From the NCBI RefSeq assembly GCF_900115435.1, contig NZ_FOWK01000004.1, positions 1 to 64,000 of the forward strand: a stretch of DNA of 64,000 bases. Reading direction: 5' to 3'. This DNA comes from Prevotella sp. tf2-5. Lineage in GTDB: Bacteria > Bacteroidota > Bacteroidia > Bacteroidales > Bacteroidaceae. Of this stretch, positions 45,922 to 55,181 are shown one piece after another. A program made the translations under genes and the position numbers. Within the stretch, counting starts at the first letter, position 1; every line of letters begins with the position of its first letter. A model generated the notes under the pieces. It did not search any database. It was not told the DNA's origin and saw only the letters and a program-made list of their open reading frames with translations.

Positions 45922-48900
45922 ATGAGGAAACGACATAATTTTCGCATCATGACACTACTGACGGCAGTCTGTATGGTAACGAATCTGTCAGGTGCTCCCA
46001 AGCCCAAGAAGGAAGTATATATCCCTATGGACTACTCCACCTGCGGCTATCATGCCTCTGAGCGGGCAATACCAGACGTCCCCGTCACCAAGTATATGGT
46101 ATGGCAGGAAGGCGACTGCAGCAGTCGTATCCAGCAAGCGATAGACGAGGTGGCACTGTTGAAGCCTGACAAGAACGGCTATCGAGGGTGTATCCTGCTC
46201 GGGGAGGGTGTCTTCAAGATCAGCAAAGCCATCCGTATCACGACATCCGGCATCGTGCTGAGAGGTGTCGACAAGCAGAAGACCATCCTCATGAAGACGG
46301 GTGTCGATCGTGGTGCCGCCATCTATATAGAAGGTATGTCTGGTAAACCAGAGGGTGACGCCATTGCCGTCATCAACGAGAAAGTTCCTGCTGGCAGTAC
46401 GCAACTCACGTTGAAGTCTACGAAAGGACTGCAAGTGGGCAGCCGTATCAACATCCAGCGTCCCAGTACCACCGAGTGGATTGCGTCGCTGAAGATGAAT
46501 GACTTCGGTGGCGGACTCGACTATACGGGTTGGAAGGCAACGGATATCGATATCATCTGGGATCGCACCATCACAGCCATCAACGGGACGACGATCACCA
46601 TCGACGCTCCTGTCACCACGACCCTCTCCCAGACATACGGAGGAGCTTTCGTGGTCAATGACTACAACAAAGGAGAGATCACAGAATGTGGTGTGGAGAA
46701 CCTGACGATCGACGCTGAGCATGCTGCTTGGAATGCCAAGGATGAGGACCACTGCTGGGATGGTATTTATATAAATAATGTACGCGACGGATGGGTACGC
46801 AGGGTGATATTCCAACACCTGGCAGGCTCTGCTGTCAACCTGCAGAAGCAGACCAGTCGTATCACAGTAGAAGACTGTCTTGCCCACCATCCCGTCTCAG
46901 AGATAGGAGGCTGGCGACGACAGGTGTTCCTGACTCGCGGACAACAGACGCTTTTCCAGCGTTGTATCTCCCGTCAGGGAATCCACGACTTTGCCGCAGG
47001 CTACTGTGCCGCAGGTCCTAACGCCTTCGTACAATGTGAGGGTGAGGAGTCTTTGGGGTTTAGTGGCAGTATCGGATCATGGGCGGCAGGACTGCTCTTC
47101 GACATCGTCAATATCGACGGCAGCGATATCCGTTTCGCGAATCTGGAACAGTTTCAGTTCGGGACAGGATGGAACACGGCAAACTCAATGCTGTGGCAGT
47201 GTACCGCCTCTACCCTCTCCTGCTACTCCCCGGATGCCGACAACCGTTCCAGTGCTCATGGCTGTTGGGGTACTCTCACTGGTAATGGAGAATGGACCAG
47301 CAGTAACGACCACGTGACACCACGCAGTCTGTTCTACGACCAGTTGGAGAAACGATTAGGGAAACTACCCTTCGAACCTTATATCCTCCCCCGTCCTACC
47401 AATGCGTCCAGTTCGCCGACAGTAGAACAGGCGATGGCTTTGGCACAGGAATCACTGACCCAGCCGAGACTCACCTTGGAGATGTGGCTCGACAGTATTC
47501 CGTTTACAGCCAATACTCATGGAAACGGTTCCATTAACAGCCGGCATACGACAACAGCACCACAGAACCATCCCCATACCCAAACGCGATATGCGATTGT
47601 CAACGGGTATTTGACTGCTGACGGGATGTTGGTGACAGGCAACCAATATGCCATCCCTTGGTGGAGCGGAAGAGTGAAGGACAACTTCATAGAGCATGGT
47701 GCGAAACCTGCCGTCACACGTTTTGTACCAGGACGCGAGGGGATGGGATGGACCGACCGTATCGACTCGGTAGTCAACTACTTAGCTAATAATCGTTATA
47801 GTTCTTTATATCATAATTACGGACTCTGGTATGACCTGCGCAGGACAGACCATGAGCGTGTCCGTCGTGCCGATGGTGACGTATGGGCACCTTTCTATGA
47901 ACAACCTTTCTCCCGCTCTGGTGAAGGTACAGCATGGGACGGGTTGTCACGCTATGACCTAACCAAACCCAACCGCTGGTACTGGAGCCGTCTGAATAAT
48001 TTTGCGTATCAAGCGGCAAGTCAGTATATCCTCCTCTATAACGAGCATTATTTCCAGCATAACATCCTGGAGGCAGGTGCCCACTGGGTAGACTGTCCCT
48101 GGCGACCTGTCAACAATATCAATAACACGGACTTCCCAGAGCCTGTGCCCTTCGCTGGCGATAAGCGTATCTTCATGGCGGAACAGTTCTATAACGAGCA
48201 GAACCCTGTGCTCCGTCCACTGCACAAACAGTATATCCGCATGTGTCTGGAACAGATGAAAGACCAACCTAACGTGATACACTCCATCAGTGCGGAATAT
48301 ACAGGACCGCTTCACTTCACCCGCTTTTGGCTAGAGATGATAGCGGAATGGGAGGAAGAGACAGGACAGCATCCCCTCATCGCCCTCAGCTGTACGAAAG
48401 ACGTACAGGACAGTATCCTTGCAGACCCCAAGCTACGCAAGGTCGTCGACATCATCGATATCCGTTACTGGCATTACAACACCAAAGAGCTATGGGCTCC
48501 TGAGGGTGGCCGTAACCTGGCACCACGACAGTGGATGCGTAAGGTCAAGGTGGGAAAGACAGGATTTGAGGAAGCCTACCGTTCCGTTACCGAGTATCGT
48601 AACCGTTACCCGGAGAAGGCAGTGACCTTCTTCTCCCAGCAATATCCCACCTACGGATGGGCTATCCTCCTGGCTGGCGGTTCCCTTCCCAACATCCCAC
48701 TTAACGCCCAGCGCTCAACGCTCAACGCTCAACTCTTGAAAGACATCTGTCAGATGAAACCCCTTGAGGACAGCAACTGTATCGCCTTGGGTGCCCCACA
48801 GAAAGGTTACCTTGTATATGCACCGTCCTCAGAGACGAGTCTGTCGATTGCATCTGGGAAATACAATATCTACACCATTGACATGCAGACGGGTGATATC

Positions 48901-48996
48901 TCCCTTCTGCAGAAAGGAACACGCTTACAGGACATTTTCCGTCCTAATGACAGCAAGGGGAATAAGCTCTATTGGCTCCATCCCGCACAAAGGTGA
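45922..48996 (+). CDS. Two-part protein: pectate-lyase-like beta-helix fused to a glycosidase-like C-terminal half (DUF6298-like)
   Basis: A 1024-residue exported protein with a signal peptide (about 1-25). Residues about 60-470 form a right-handed beta-helix of pectate-lyase type (SRIQQAIDEVALL, GCILLGEGVFKISKAIRI, then regular NLTIDAEH and ITVEDC rungs). The C-terminal half (about 560-960) has the look of a TIM-barrel-like domain with conserved Trp and His (AIPWWSG, NEHYFQHNILEAGAHWVDCPWRP); I believe it is the DUF6298 family, whose activity is not known to me. An in-frame NAQRSTLNAQL repeat lies near residue 930. Own promoter; likely acts on a pectic glycan in the periplasm. Confidence 0.7.
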   Translation: MRKRHNFRIMTLLTAVCMVTNLSGAPKPKKEVYIPMDYSTCGYHASERAIPDVPVTKYMVWQEGDCSSRIQQAIDEVALLKPDKNGYRGCILLGEGVFKISKAIRITTSGIVLRGVDKQKTILMKTGVDRGAAIYIEGMSGKPEGDAIAVINEKVPAGSTQLTLKSTKGLQVGSRINIQRPSTTEWIASLKMNDFGGGLDYTGWKATDIDIIWDRTITAINGTTITIDAPVTTTLSQTYGGAFVVNDYNKGEITECGVENLTIDAEHAAWNAKDEDHCWDGIYINNVRDGWVRRVIFQHLAGSAVNLQKQTSRITVEDCLAHHPVSEIGGWRRQVFLTRGQQTLFQRCISRQGIHDFAAGYCAAGPNAFVQCEGEESLGFSGSIGSWAAGLLFDIVNIDGSDIRFANLEQFQFGTGWNTANSMLWQCTASTLSCYSPDADNRSSAHGCWGTLTGNGEWTSSNDHVTPRSLFYDQLEKRLGKLPFEPYILPRPTNASSSPTVEQAMALAQESLTQPRLTLEMWLDSIPFTANTHGNGSINSRHTTTAPQNHPHTQTRYAIVNGYLTADGMLVTGNQYAIPWWSGRVKDNFIEHGAKPAVTRFVPGREGMGWTDRIDSVVNYLANNRYSSLYHNYGLWYDLRRTDHERVRRADGDVWAPFYEQPFSRSGEGTAWDGLSRYDLTKPNRWYWSRLNNFAYQAASQYILLYNEHYFQHNILEAGAHWVDCPWRPVNNINNTDFPEPVPFAGDKRIFMAEQFYNEQNPVLRPLHKQYIRMCLEQMKDQPNVIHSISAEYTGPLHFTRFWLEMIAEWEEETGQHPLIALSCTKDVQDSILADPKLRKVVDIIDIRYWHYNTKELWAPEGGRNLAPRQWMRKVKVGKTGFEEAYRSVTEYRNRYPEKAVTFFSQQYPTYGWAILLAGGSLPNIPLNAQRSTLNAQLLKDICQMKPLEDSNCIALGAPQKGYLVYAPSSETSLSIASGKYNIYTIDMQTGDISLLQKGTRLQDIFRPNDSKGNKLYWLHPAQR
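48703..48737 (+). repeat. In-frame oligonucleotide repeat in the beta-helix/DUF6298-like gene
   Basis: GCTCAACGCTCAACGCTCAA-type units encode NAQRSTLNAQL. Same unit, orientation and reading frame as at 6938-6974 in relA. Confidence 0.75.
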
Positions 48997-49064
48997 AATG
49001 TATTAAATATTAAGAAAAAAAGAAAAAGATGTCCGTTTTATAGCTGTTTACCAAAATTATTTAT

Positions 49065-49072
49065 TAATTTTG
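49065..49072 (+). promoter_or_regulatory. -7 promoter box of the sigma-factor gene
   Basis: TAATTTTG lies 39 bases before the ATG at 49112, and inside the longer open frame that begins at 49070. It therefore supports the shorter start. Confidence 0.55.
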
Positions 49073-49111
49073 CAGTTGACAACGAACTACTTTCAAATAC
49101 AAACTACTAAG

Positions 49112-49624
49112 ATGATAGACTTTTCACAGCTCTATAACAAACATATTGACCAGTTGTTTGCCTTCGGTTCCCGTTTCACGACAGACCGTGAGATGCTGAA
49201 AGACTGTATACAGGATGTCTTTGTAAAGTTATATACCAGACGGGAGAACCTGGGTCCGATAGACAATGTGGACAACTATTTGTTCATCTCCCTGCGCAAC
49301 CGTATCCACGACGAGTTCCGTCGTAACGGGAAGATGACAGGCGACGAGATCAACGATACTAACACACAGGTTTTCGCAGAATACGAGGAGTACAACCAGG
49401 AACGGATGGAACGGCAACAGGAACTCACGAGTAACGTGGAGAAATTCTTCGAGAAGCTGTCACCCCGCCAGCGGCAGATCATCAATCTCTATTATATCGA
49501 GCATCGTAAATATGAGGATATCTGCCGTATTATGGGTATCAACTACCAGAGTGTGCGTAACCTGATGCATCGTAGTATCAGCCGGCTCCGCGAATATGCG
49601 GGACAGATGAAACAAGCGGTATAA
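49112..49624 (+). CDS. ECF-type RNA polymerase sigma factor
   Basis: A 170-residue protein with region 2 (FSQLYNKHIDQLFAFGSRF, then MLKDCIQDVFVKLYTRRENL) and region 4 (LSPRQRQIINLYYIEHRKYEDICRIMGINYQSVRNLMHRS, read as two blocks) separated by a 50-residue linker. It would redirect RNA polymerase to a small set of promoters. Bacteroidota polysaccharide loci often carry an ECF sigma with a FecR anti-sigma factor; no FecR gene is present here. It sits inside the enzyme part of the locus, followed by a small open frame. Confidence 0.85.
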   Translation: MIDFSQLYNKHIDQLFAFGSRFTTDREMLKDCIQDVFVKLYTRRENLGPIDNVDNYLFISLRNRIHDEFRRNGKMTGDEINDTNTQVFAEYEEYNQERMERQQELTSNVEKFFEKLSPRQRQIINLYYIEHRKYEDICRIMGINYQSVRNLMHRSISRLREYAGQMKQAV

Positions 49625-49653
49625 AAGCCCCTGCTCCCTCAATGGTTACACCA

Positions 49654-49695
49654 TTGCCATTATTCCGTCCTTATTAAAAAGGAAGATAATGGCAA
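49654..49695 (+). promoter_or_regulatory. Hairpin covering the start of the small gene after the sigma factor
   Basis: TTGCCATTAT (49654-49663) pairs perfectly with ATAATGGCAA (49686-49695), which contains the ATG at 49689. A second inner stem TCCTT/AAGGA (49668-49672, 49679-49683) covers the Shine-Dalgarno-like AAGGAAG. As RNA it could hide the start site until opened. Confidence 0.5.
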
Positions 49696-49829
49696 CAAAA
49701 GGAAAAAACAAGAAGAAAGAACGACTTTATTCTATTATCCCGCCTCTCCAACCCCTTTCCCAAGAAGAAAAGGATGAGTTGAAGATGCGGATATTTGTTG
49801 CTATACACCAGTCGTTAGCACTGAATTAA
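49689..49829 (+). CDS. Small basic protein of 46 residues
   Basis: ATG 49689 to TAA 49829. The protein begins MATKGKNKKKERL, continues YSIIPPLQPLSQEEKDEL and ends HQSLALN. The N-terminus is strongly basic and the rest predicted helical. A good Shine-Dalgarno-like AAGGAAG lies upstream, within a hairpin. It lies in the gap between the sigma factor and the next enzyme gene on the same strand. No family recognised; it could act on the sigma factor, which is speculation. Confidence 0.45.
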   Translation: MATKGKNKKKERLYSIIPPLQPLSQEEKDELKMRIFVAIHQSLALN

Positions 49830-49843
49830 ATAACAAATCAAAT

Positions 49844-51301
49844 ATGAGCAAACTGCGTATTTTACTTTTATCTATCCTGACATGCGGTATGTCATGTCTT
49901 GACTCCCTGATGGCTCAAGAGCGTTATCAGGTAGGAGTCTGTGACTGGATGGTACTGAAACGTCAGAAACTGGGTGAGTTCCAACTCGCCAAGGACTTAG
50001 GATGTGACGGTATAGAGATGGACATGGGAGGACTGGGCAAGCGTGAGATGTTCGACAACAAGATGCGGGAGCCGGAAGCTGCCGCCCTCTTCAAACACAC
50101 CGCCGACAGTCTGGGCATCCGTGTGGGGGCTGTTGCCATGAGTGGTTTCTACGGACAGGACCTCACTCAGCGTGACAACTATCTCTCTTTGTTGGACGAC
50201 TGTTTCAACACCATGGATATCATGGGGAATGTCAAAGTCGCCTTCCTGCCTTTGGGCGGAAGTGGTAACGACTGGTCTACGGACAAGTCGAAACGGAAAG
50301 AGATCGTCAGTCGGCTGCATGCCATCGGTGAGGCTGCAAAAGCACGAGGTAAGGTCGTTGGTATCGACACTCCGTTAGATGCCGCTGGCAACCTCAAACT
50401 GTTGAAGGAGATCAAAAGCGACGGTATCGCCATCTTCTATAAGTGGCAGACCATCATCGAGAACGGTTGGGACATCGCCAAGGATATGAAGAAACTGGGT
50501 GCCAAGAACATCTGTGCCATCCATGCCTCCAACACAGACAGTGTGTGGATCTCTAAGGATCCCGCTATCAACCTGCCACTCATCAAGCAGACCCTTGACG
50601 AGATGAACTGGAAGGGATGGCTGTTTGTAGAACGGAGCCGTGACGTGAAGATGGTACGGAATGTGAAGATGAACTATGGCGCCAATGTACGCTGTCTGAA
50701 AGAGACCTTCAACTCCTACCCCGAGGCTGCCGTCAAACTCGACAGTGAAGGACGTGATCCTCAATATGTACAGACCATCATCGGACGTTCCCAGAAAGCT
50801 ACTGACGAACTGAGTATCACATGGACACCCATGGGACAGAACGTCGTCAATATCATCGCCAACCGCTACTTCAAGCTTAACGATATCTACGCGGAACGGG
50901 ACTCCATCAAGAAGACGGACAAGAAACTCGCCGAGGCATTGTGTGACTCCAAGCTCTACCGTTCACACTTCGGCTTCGAGACTGACTTGTCGATGTATCT
51001 GAAACCTCACCATATCGAGCGGGTTAAGGACGTGATGACCTTCAACGTGGTGAAGGTGACCTACGAGGCACAGTGTGACATGATCCCTACTCTGAAGGAT
51101 GAGGAGAAAGCACAGATCCTAGCCTGGTTGAAAGAGGCTCGTGAACTGGCTATCGACGCAGAAAGTTCGAAGAAGAAACATGAGGTGTTCGGCAAATACA
51201 AAGGACGTATCAACAACTACCTGACCAAACGAGGATATGACCTGACTAAAGAGCGTGAGGCATGGTATGAGCGTGTTAAAGCAAGAGGAGGACAATTATG
51301 A
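49844..51301 (+). CDS. Fusion of a sugar-phosphate-isomerase-like barrel and a DUF3826 domain
   Basis: A 485-residue exported protein with a signal peptide (about 1-24). Residues about 28-275 match xylose-isomerase-like/AP-endonuclease-2 TIM barrels (GVCDWMVLKRQKLGEFQLAKD, GIEMDMGGLG, ICAIHASNTD, WLFVERSR). Residues about 305-485 match DUF3826 (VQTIIGRSQKATDEL, NVVNIIANRYFKLNDIYAERD, YEAQCDMIPTLKDEEKAQI), a family of pectin loci. Each domain usually forms a separate protein. The stop overlaps the GH127 start by 4 bases. Confidence 0.75.
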   Translation: MSKLRILLLSILTCGMSCLDSLMAQERYQVGVCDWMVLKRQKLGEFQLAKDLGCDGIEMDMGGLGKREMFDNKMREPEAAALFKHTADSLGIRVGAVAMSGFYGQDLTQRDNYLSLLDDCFNTMDIMGNVKVAFLPLGGSGNDWSTDKSKRKEIVSRLHAIGEAAKARGKVVGIDTPLDAAGNLKLLKEIKSDGIAIFYKWQTIIENGWDIAKDMKKLGAKNICAIHASNTDSVWISKDPAINLPLIKQTLDEMNWKGWLFVERSRDVKMVRNVKMNYGANVRCLKETFNSYPEAAVKLDSEGRDPQYVQTIIGRSQKATDELSITWTPMGQNVVNIIANRYFKLNDIYAERDSIKKTDKKLAEALCDSKLYRSHFGFETDLSMYLKPHHIERVKDVMTFNVVKVTYEAQCDMIPTLKDEEKAQILAWLKEARELAIDAESSKKKHEVFGKYKGRINNYLTKRGYDLTKEREAWYERVKARGGQL

Positions 51302-53355
51302 AGAAATTACTGATTACAACCATGATAGGTTGTGCCACCACTGTGATGGCACAAGGCGGACTCACCGACATGAGTCACAGTCAGCAAGCGAAAATGACCA
51401 ACACCCCTCTGGGGGCTGTCCGATGGACTGGCGGTTTCTGGGGCGACCGTTTTAACATGCTCTCCACAACGGGTATCTGGGACATGTGGGACACTTGGAA
51501 CACACCCTGGGAGACCATCGATAACATGGGACTGCATGGCAGTAATGGTTTCCGCAACTTCGAGATTGCCGCAGGTACTGTGAAAGGCAAGCATCATGGT
51601 CCTCCCTTCCACGACGGAGACATGTATAAGTGGCTGGAAGCGTGTGCGACGGTTTATGCCATTACCAAAGACCCGAAACTCGATGCGCTGATGGACAAAT
51701 TCATTGAGCAAGTAGCTCTCGCTCAGCGTGCCGACGGATATATCCATACCCCTGTGGTCATCTCTGAGCGCAACGCTGGTATCGACACTCATGCCATCAC
51801 GGAGAATGCCGCAGGTATCGAGATCGGTAAAGACCAAAAGCATGCCTTTGCCTCTCGTCTGAATTTCGAGACCTACAACCTCGGTCACCTTATTACCGCA
51901 GGTATCATCCATAAGCGTGCCACAGGAAAGACGACCTTGTTTAACTGTGGCAAGAAAGCAGCGGACTTCCTTTATAACTTCTTGACCAATGACGCCGCGG
52001 AACTGTCACGTAATGCCATCTGTCCCTCTCATTATATGGGAGCTGCCGAGATCTACCGTGAGACAGGGGAAGAGAAATACCTGACATTGGCAAAGGGACT
52101 TATCGCTATCCGCGACAGTGTGACAAATGGCGAGGATCATAACCAGGATCGTCATAAGTTCCGCGACCAGTATGAGGCGATGGGACATGCCGTCCGTGCC
52201 AACTACCTCTATGCGGGTGTCGCCGATCTCTATGCGGAGACGGGAGAGGCACAGTTGATGAAGAACCTCTCGGCAATATGGGACGACATCATCCAGCATA
52301 AAATCTATATCATGGGAGGATGCGGGGCTCTCTACGATGGTGTGTCACCTGATGGCACTACATATAACCAGCCTTCCATCCAACAGATCCACCAGGCTTA
52401 CGGAAGACAGTTCCAACTGCCACAAGAGGCTGCCCATAACGAGATCTGCGCACAGATCGGTATGATGCTCTTCTCCTGGCGTATGTTCCAGACGACGGGG
52501 GATGCTAAATACATCGACAATATCGAGAACGAGCTTTATAACGGAATCCTCTCTGGTATCTCCCTCGACGGCAAAGACTTCTTCTACACAGAGGCTCTGC
52601 GTCGCACCAAGGAATTTCCTTATACCATGCGATGGCCCAAACACCGTCAGCACTACATCACCTGCTTCTGTTGTCCTCCCAATACTTTGCGTACTCTCTG
52701 TCAGGCACAGGAATATGCCTATGCCGTCAATGGACAAACACTCTATGTCAACCTCTACGGACAGAACAACTTGAAAACCAACGAATGGGAAGTGGAACAG
52801 ATGACGGATTATCCTTGGAACGGAAAGATCACTCTCACCATCAAGAAGGCAAAGAACCTAGAGACAATCCAACTGCATCGACCCGACTGGTGTGACAAGT
52901 ATAACGTGAAAGTCAATGGAGAGGATGCCGACCTCCGCATCACCCGTAAATGGAAGAAGGGGGATATCATCGAGCTAAACCTCGACATGCATCCGCGTCT
53001 CGTAGAGGCAAACCCATTGGTGGAAGAGGCAAAGAATCAGATTGCCGTCATGCGCGGTCCCATCGTCTATTGTCTGGAAGGTGAGGATATCGAAGACGGT
53101 TACCGCATCAACGACATCGCCATTCCTGCCGATATCCAGTTTACGGAACAGAAGATGACCCTCTGCGGTCATGAGATGACGACCCTGGAAGGAGAGGCTG
53201 TACTCACCAACCAAGAGCAATGGGACAACCAGACACTCTATCGGGAGATACGCTCTGTCACCCCAAAGAAGGTAAAGGTAAGACTCATCCCCTACTATGC
53301 CTGGGACAACCGAGGTATTCAGGACATGTCACTCTGGTTGCCATTAGCACGATAA
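51298..53355 (+). CDS. GH127-type beta-L-arabinofuranosidase
   Basis: A 685-residue exported enzyme with a signal peptide (about 1-19). The helical barrel (about 40-480) shows family landmarks: MGLHGSNGFRNFEIAAG, TITENAAG-type segment THAITENAAGIE, and the cysteine cluster ITCFCCPPNTLRTL that with an upstream Cys and Glu binds zinc in GH127. The C-terminal beta domains follow (about 490-685). GH127 and the related GH146 remove beta-L-arabinofuranose from pectic side chains and glycoproteins. Translational coupling with the preceding gene suggests joint action on the same glycan. Confidence 0.85.
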   Translation: MKKLLITTMIGCATTVMAQGGLTDMSHSQQAKMTNTPLGAVRWTGGFWGDRFNMLSTTGIWDMWDTWNTPWETIDNMGLHGSNGFRNFEIAAGTVKGKHHGPPFHDGDMYKWLEACATVYAITKDPKLDALMDKFIEQVALAQRADGYIHTPVVISERNAGIDTHAITENAAGIEIGKDQKHAFASRLNFETYNLGHLITAGIIHKRATGKTTLFNCGKKAADFLYNFLTNDAAELSRNAICPSHYMGAAEIYRETGEEKYLTLAKGLIAIRDSVTNGEDHNQDRHKFRDQYEAMGHAVRANYLYAGVADLYAETGEAQLMKNLSAIWDDIIQHKIYIMGGCGALYDGVSPDGTTYNQPSIQQIHQAYGRQFQLPQEAAHNEICAQIGMMLFSWRMFQTTGDAKYIDNIENELYNGILSGISLDGKDFFYTEALRRTKEFPYTMRWPKHRQHYITCFCCPPNTLRTLCQAQEYAYAVNGQTLYVNLYGQNNLKTNEWEVEQMTDYPWNGKITLTIKKAKNLETIQLHRPDWCDKYNVKVNGEDADLRITRKWKKGDIIELNLDMHPRLVEANPLVEEAKNQIAVMRGPIVYCLEGEDIEDGYRINDIAIPADIQFTEQKMTLCGHEMTTLEGEAVLTNQEQWDNQTLYREIRSVTPKKVKVRLIPYYAWDNRGIQDMSLWLPLAR

Positions 53356-53359
53356 CATC

Positions 53360-55105
53360 ATGAGAAAAATCACCATCATCCTGTTAGGTTTATTGATGAG
53401 GGGCGTATCAACGTATGCGTCCCCATCAGACTTTTATGTCACTCCCGATTCATCACTCACTGATGCGGTACGTAAAGCACGTGAGATGCGACGACTGGGA
53501 CAAGGCGGACCTGTGACCATTCATCTGAGTAAAGGGGTCTACCGGTTATATGAGCCCCTTCGTCTGCGTCCGGAAGACAGTGGACTGACCATCGAGGGTA
53601 CTGATGCCGTCATCAGTGGTGGTATCAAAATCCTGGAATGGAAACGACAAGGGAAGTTGTTGGTGGCTGATGTCCCCGACTTCAACGGTCGTCCCATCGA
53701 CTTCCGCCAGCTATGGGTCAATGGAAAGAAAGCTACCAGAGCTCGCGATGTCAGTGACTTTGAGAAGATGTTCCGTATCCGTACTTACGACAAGAAGGGA
53801 CAGATACTATGGGTTCCTAAGAAAGCTGTGGAGAGAATCCTGAATGCTCCTTATGCAGAGATGGTGTTGCACGAGATGTGGTGTACCTCCAATCTGCGTA
53901 TCAAGAGTATCAGGATACAAGGTGACTCCGCAGCCATCCGTTTTCATAACCCGGAGGCGAAGTTACAGTTTGAGCATCCCTGGCCTTCTCCGATGACACC
54001 CAATACAGGACACCCCTCCCCTTTCTACCTGACAAATGCCAAGGAATTACTGGATGAGCCGGGGGAATGGTATCATGACATCCGAGCACATAAGCTCTAC
54101 TATCTGCCACAACAAGGAGAGACGGTCAAAGAGGCTGTCGTACCAGTGATGGAAACGCTGGTGGAGTTCATCGGCACCGCCGAGCATCCTGTCCGTAACA
54201 TCACCTTCAAAGGGATCACTTTTAGTCACACCACATGGATGCGTCCCTCTGAGAAAGGACATGTCCCCTTGCAGGCTGGCATGTATCTGACGGAGGCGTA
54301 TAAATTACGTCCGCAGATTGACCGTCCCAACAACCATAAGCTTGACAATCAGGGATGGCTGGGACGCGCCGACGCTGCTATCGAGTTACGATATACAGAA
54401 GCCATCAACTTCGACGGCTGTCGCTTCGAGCACTTAGGAGGCTCTGGTCTGGACTATGTCATCGGATGTCGTCGTGGAATGACGACGAACTGTACGTTTA
54501 CCGATATCGCCATGAACGGCTATGTCTGCGGCTCTTTCTCCCCAGAAGGACTGGAGACCCATCTCCCCTATCAGCCCACCGATTTCCGGGAGGTATGTAC
54601 AGGACAGACCATCGCACAGTCGGAGTTCTATGACGTGACGAACGAGGACTGGGGATGTGTTGCCGTCGCTGCCGGCTATGTCAATGAAATCACCATTGAG
54701 CATAACACCATCCATGATGTCAGTTACACAGGTATCTCCTTGGGATGGGGTTGGAACCGCGACCTTGTATGCATGAAAGATAATAAGGTGCATGCGAACT
54801 TGATTTACAACTATGCGCAGCACATGTATGACTGTGCCGGGATCTATACCCTCGGCAACCAACCCGGTACCGTCATTAGTGAGAATGTGGTACGGGACAT
54901 TGCCAGACCGGGATATGTCCACGACCCCAATCACTGGTTCTACCTCTATACCGATGAGGGATCATCTAACATCACCTTACGTGACAACTGGACTCCTGAG
55001 GAGAAATTCCTGAAGAATGCCAATGGACCCGGTAACGTATGGGAGAATAATGGACCACAGGTAAACGATTCCATTGTAAAGAGGGCGGGGACTACAACCA
55101 AATAA
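53360..55105 (+). CDS. Right-handed beta-helix enzyme (GH141/GH120-like)
   Basis: A 581-residue exported protein with a signal peptide (about 1-20). It begins with FYVTPDSSLTDAVRKARE, then a beta-helix with TIHLSKGVYRLYEPLRLRPEDSG, an inserted beta domain (about 85-245) and regular rungs such as GISLGWGWN and AGIYTLGNQPGTVISENVV. The pattern resembles GH141 alpha-L-fucosidases or GH120 beta-xylosidases; the neighbouring fucose operon slightly favours the former (inference). It begins 4 bases after GH127 and ends at the border of the AT-rich module. Confidence 0.65.
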   Translation: MRKITIILLGLLMRGVSTYASPSDFYVTPDSSLTDAVRKAREMRRLGQGGPVTIHLSKGVYRLYEPLRLRPEDSGLTIEGTDAVISGGIKILEWKRQGKLLVADVPDFNGRPIDFRQLWVNGKKATRARDVSDFEKMFRIRTYDKKGQILWVPKKAVERILNAPYAEMVLHEMWCTSNLRIKSIRIQGDSAAIRFHNPEAKLQFEHPWPSPMTPNTGHPSPFYLTNAKELLDEPGEWYHDIRAHKLYYLPQQGETVKEAVVPVMETLVEFIGTAEHPVRNITFKGITFSHTTWMRPSEKGHVPLQAGMYLTEAYKLRPQIDRPNNHKLDNQGWLGRADAAIELRYTEAINFDGCRFEHLGGSGLDYVIGCRRGMTTNCTFTDIAMNGYVCGSFSPEGLETHLPYQPTDFREVCTGQTIAQSEFYDVTNEDWGCVAVAAGYVNEITIEHNTIHDVSYTGISLGWGWNRDLVCMKDNKVHANLIYNYAQHMYDCAGIYTLGNQPGTVISENVVRDIARPGYVHDPNHWFYLYTDEGSSNITLRDNWTPEEKFLKNANGPGNVWENNGPQVNDSIVKRAGTTTK

Positions 55106-55110
55106 AAATT
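55095..55110 (+). repeat. Left copy of an imperfect direct repeat bordering the TIR/STAND module
   Basis: CAACCAAATAAAAATT, including the stop codon of the beta-helix gene. The right copy CAACCAATAAAATT is at 61198-61211. The two agree if single-base gaps are allowed at two places. Such a pair could be a degraded target duplication, but AT-rich sequence makes chance a real possibility. Confidence 0.4.
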
Positions 55111-55124
55111 TATATTTGATTTCT

Positions 55125-55154
55125 TTTGTTTTAATAATATTTTTACTAATTTTG
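55125..55154 (+). promoter_or_regulatory. Promoter of the TIR/STAND/FGE operon
   Basis: TTTG (55125-55128), 18-base spacer, TAATTTTG (55147-55154). It lies after the beta-helix stop codon, so the three-gene module has its own transcription start. Confidence 0.7.
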
Positions 55155-55181
55155 CATCAGAACTAAACATACAATGAATGT

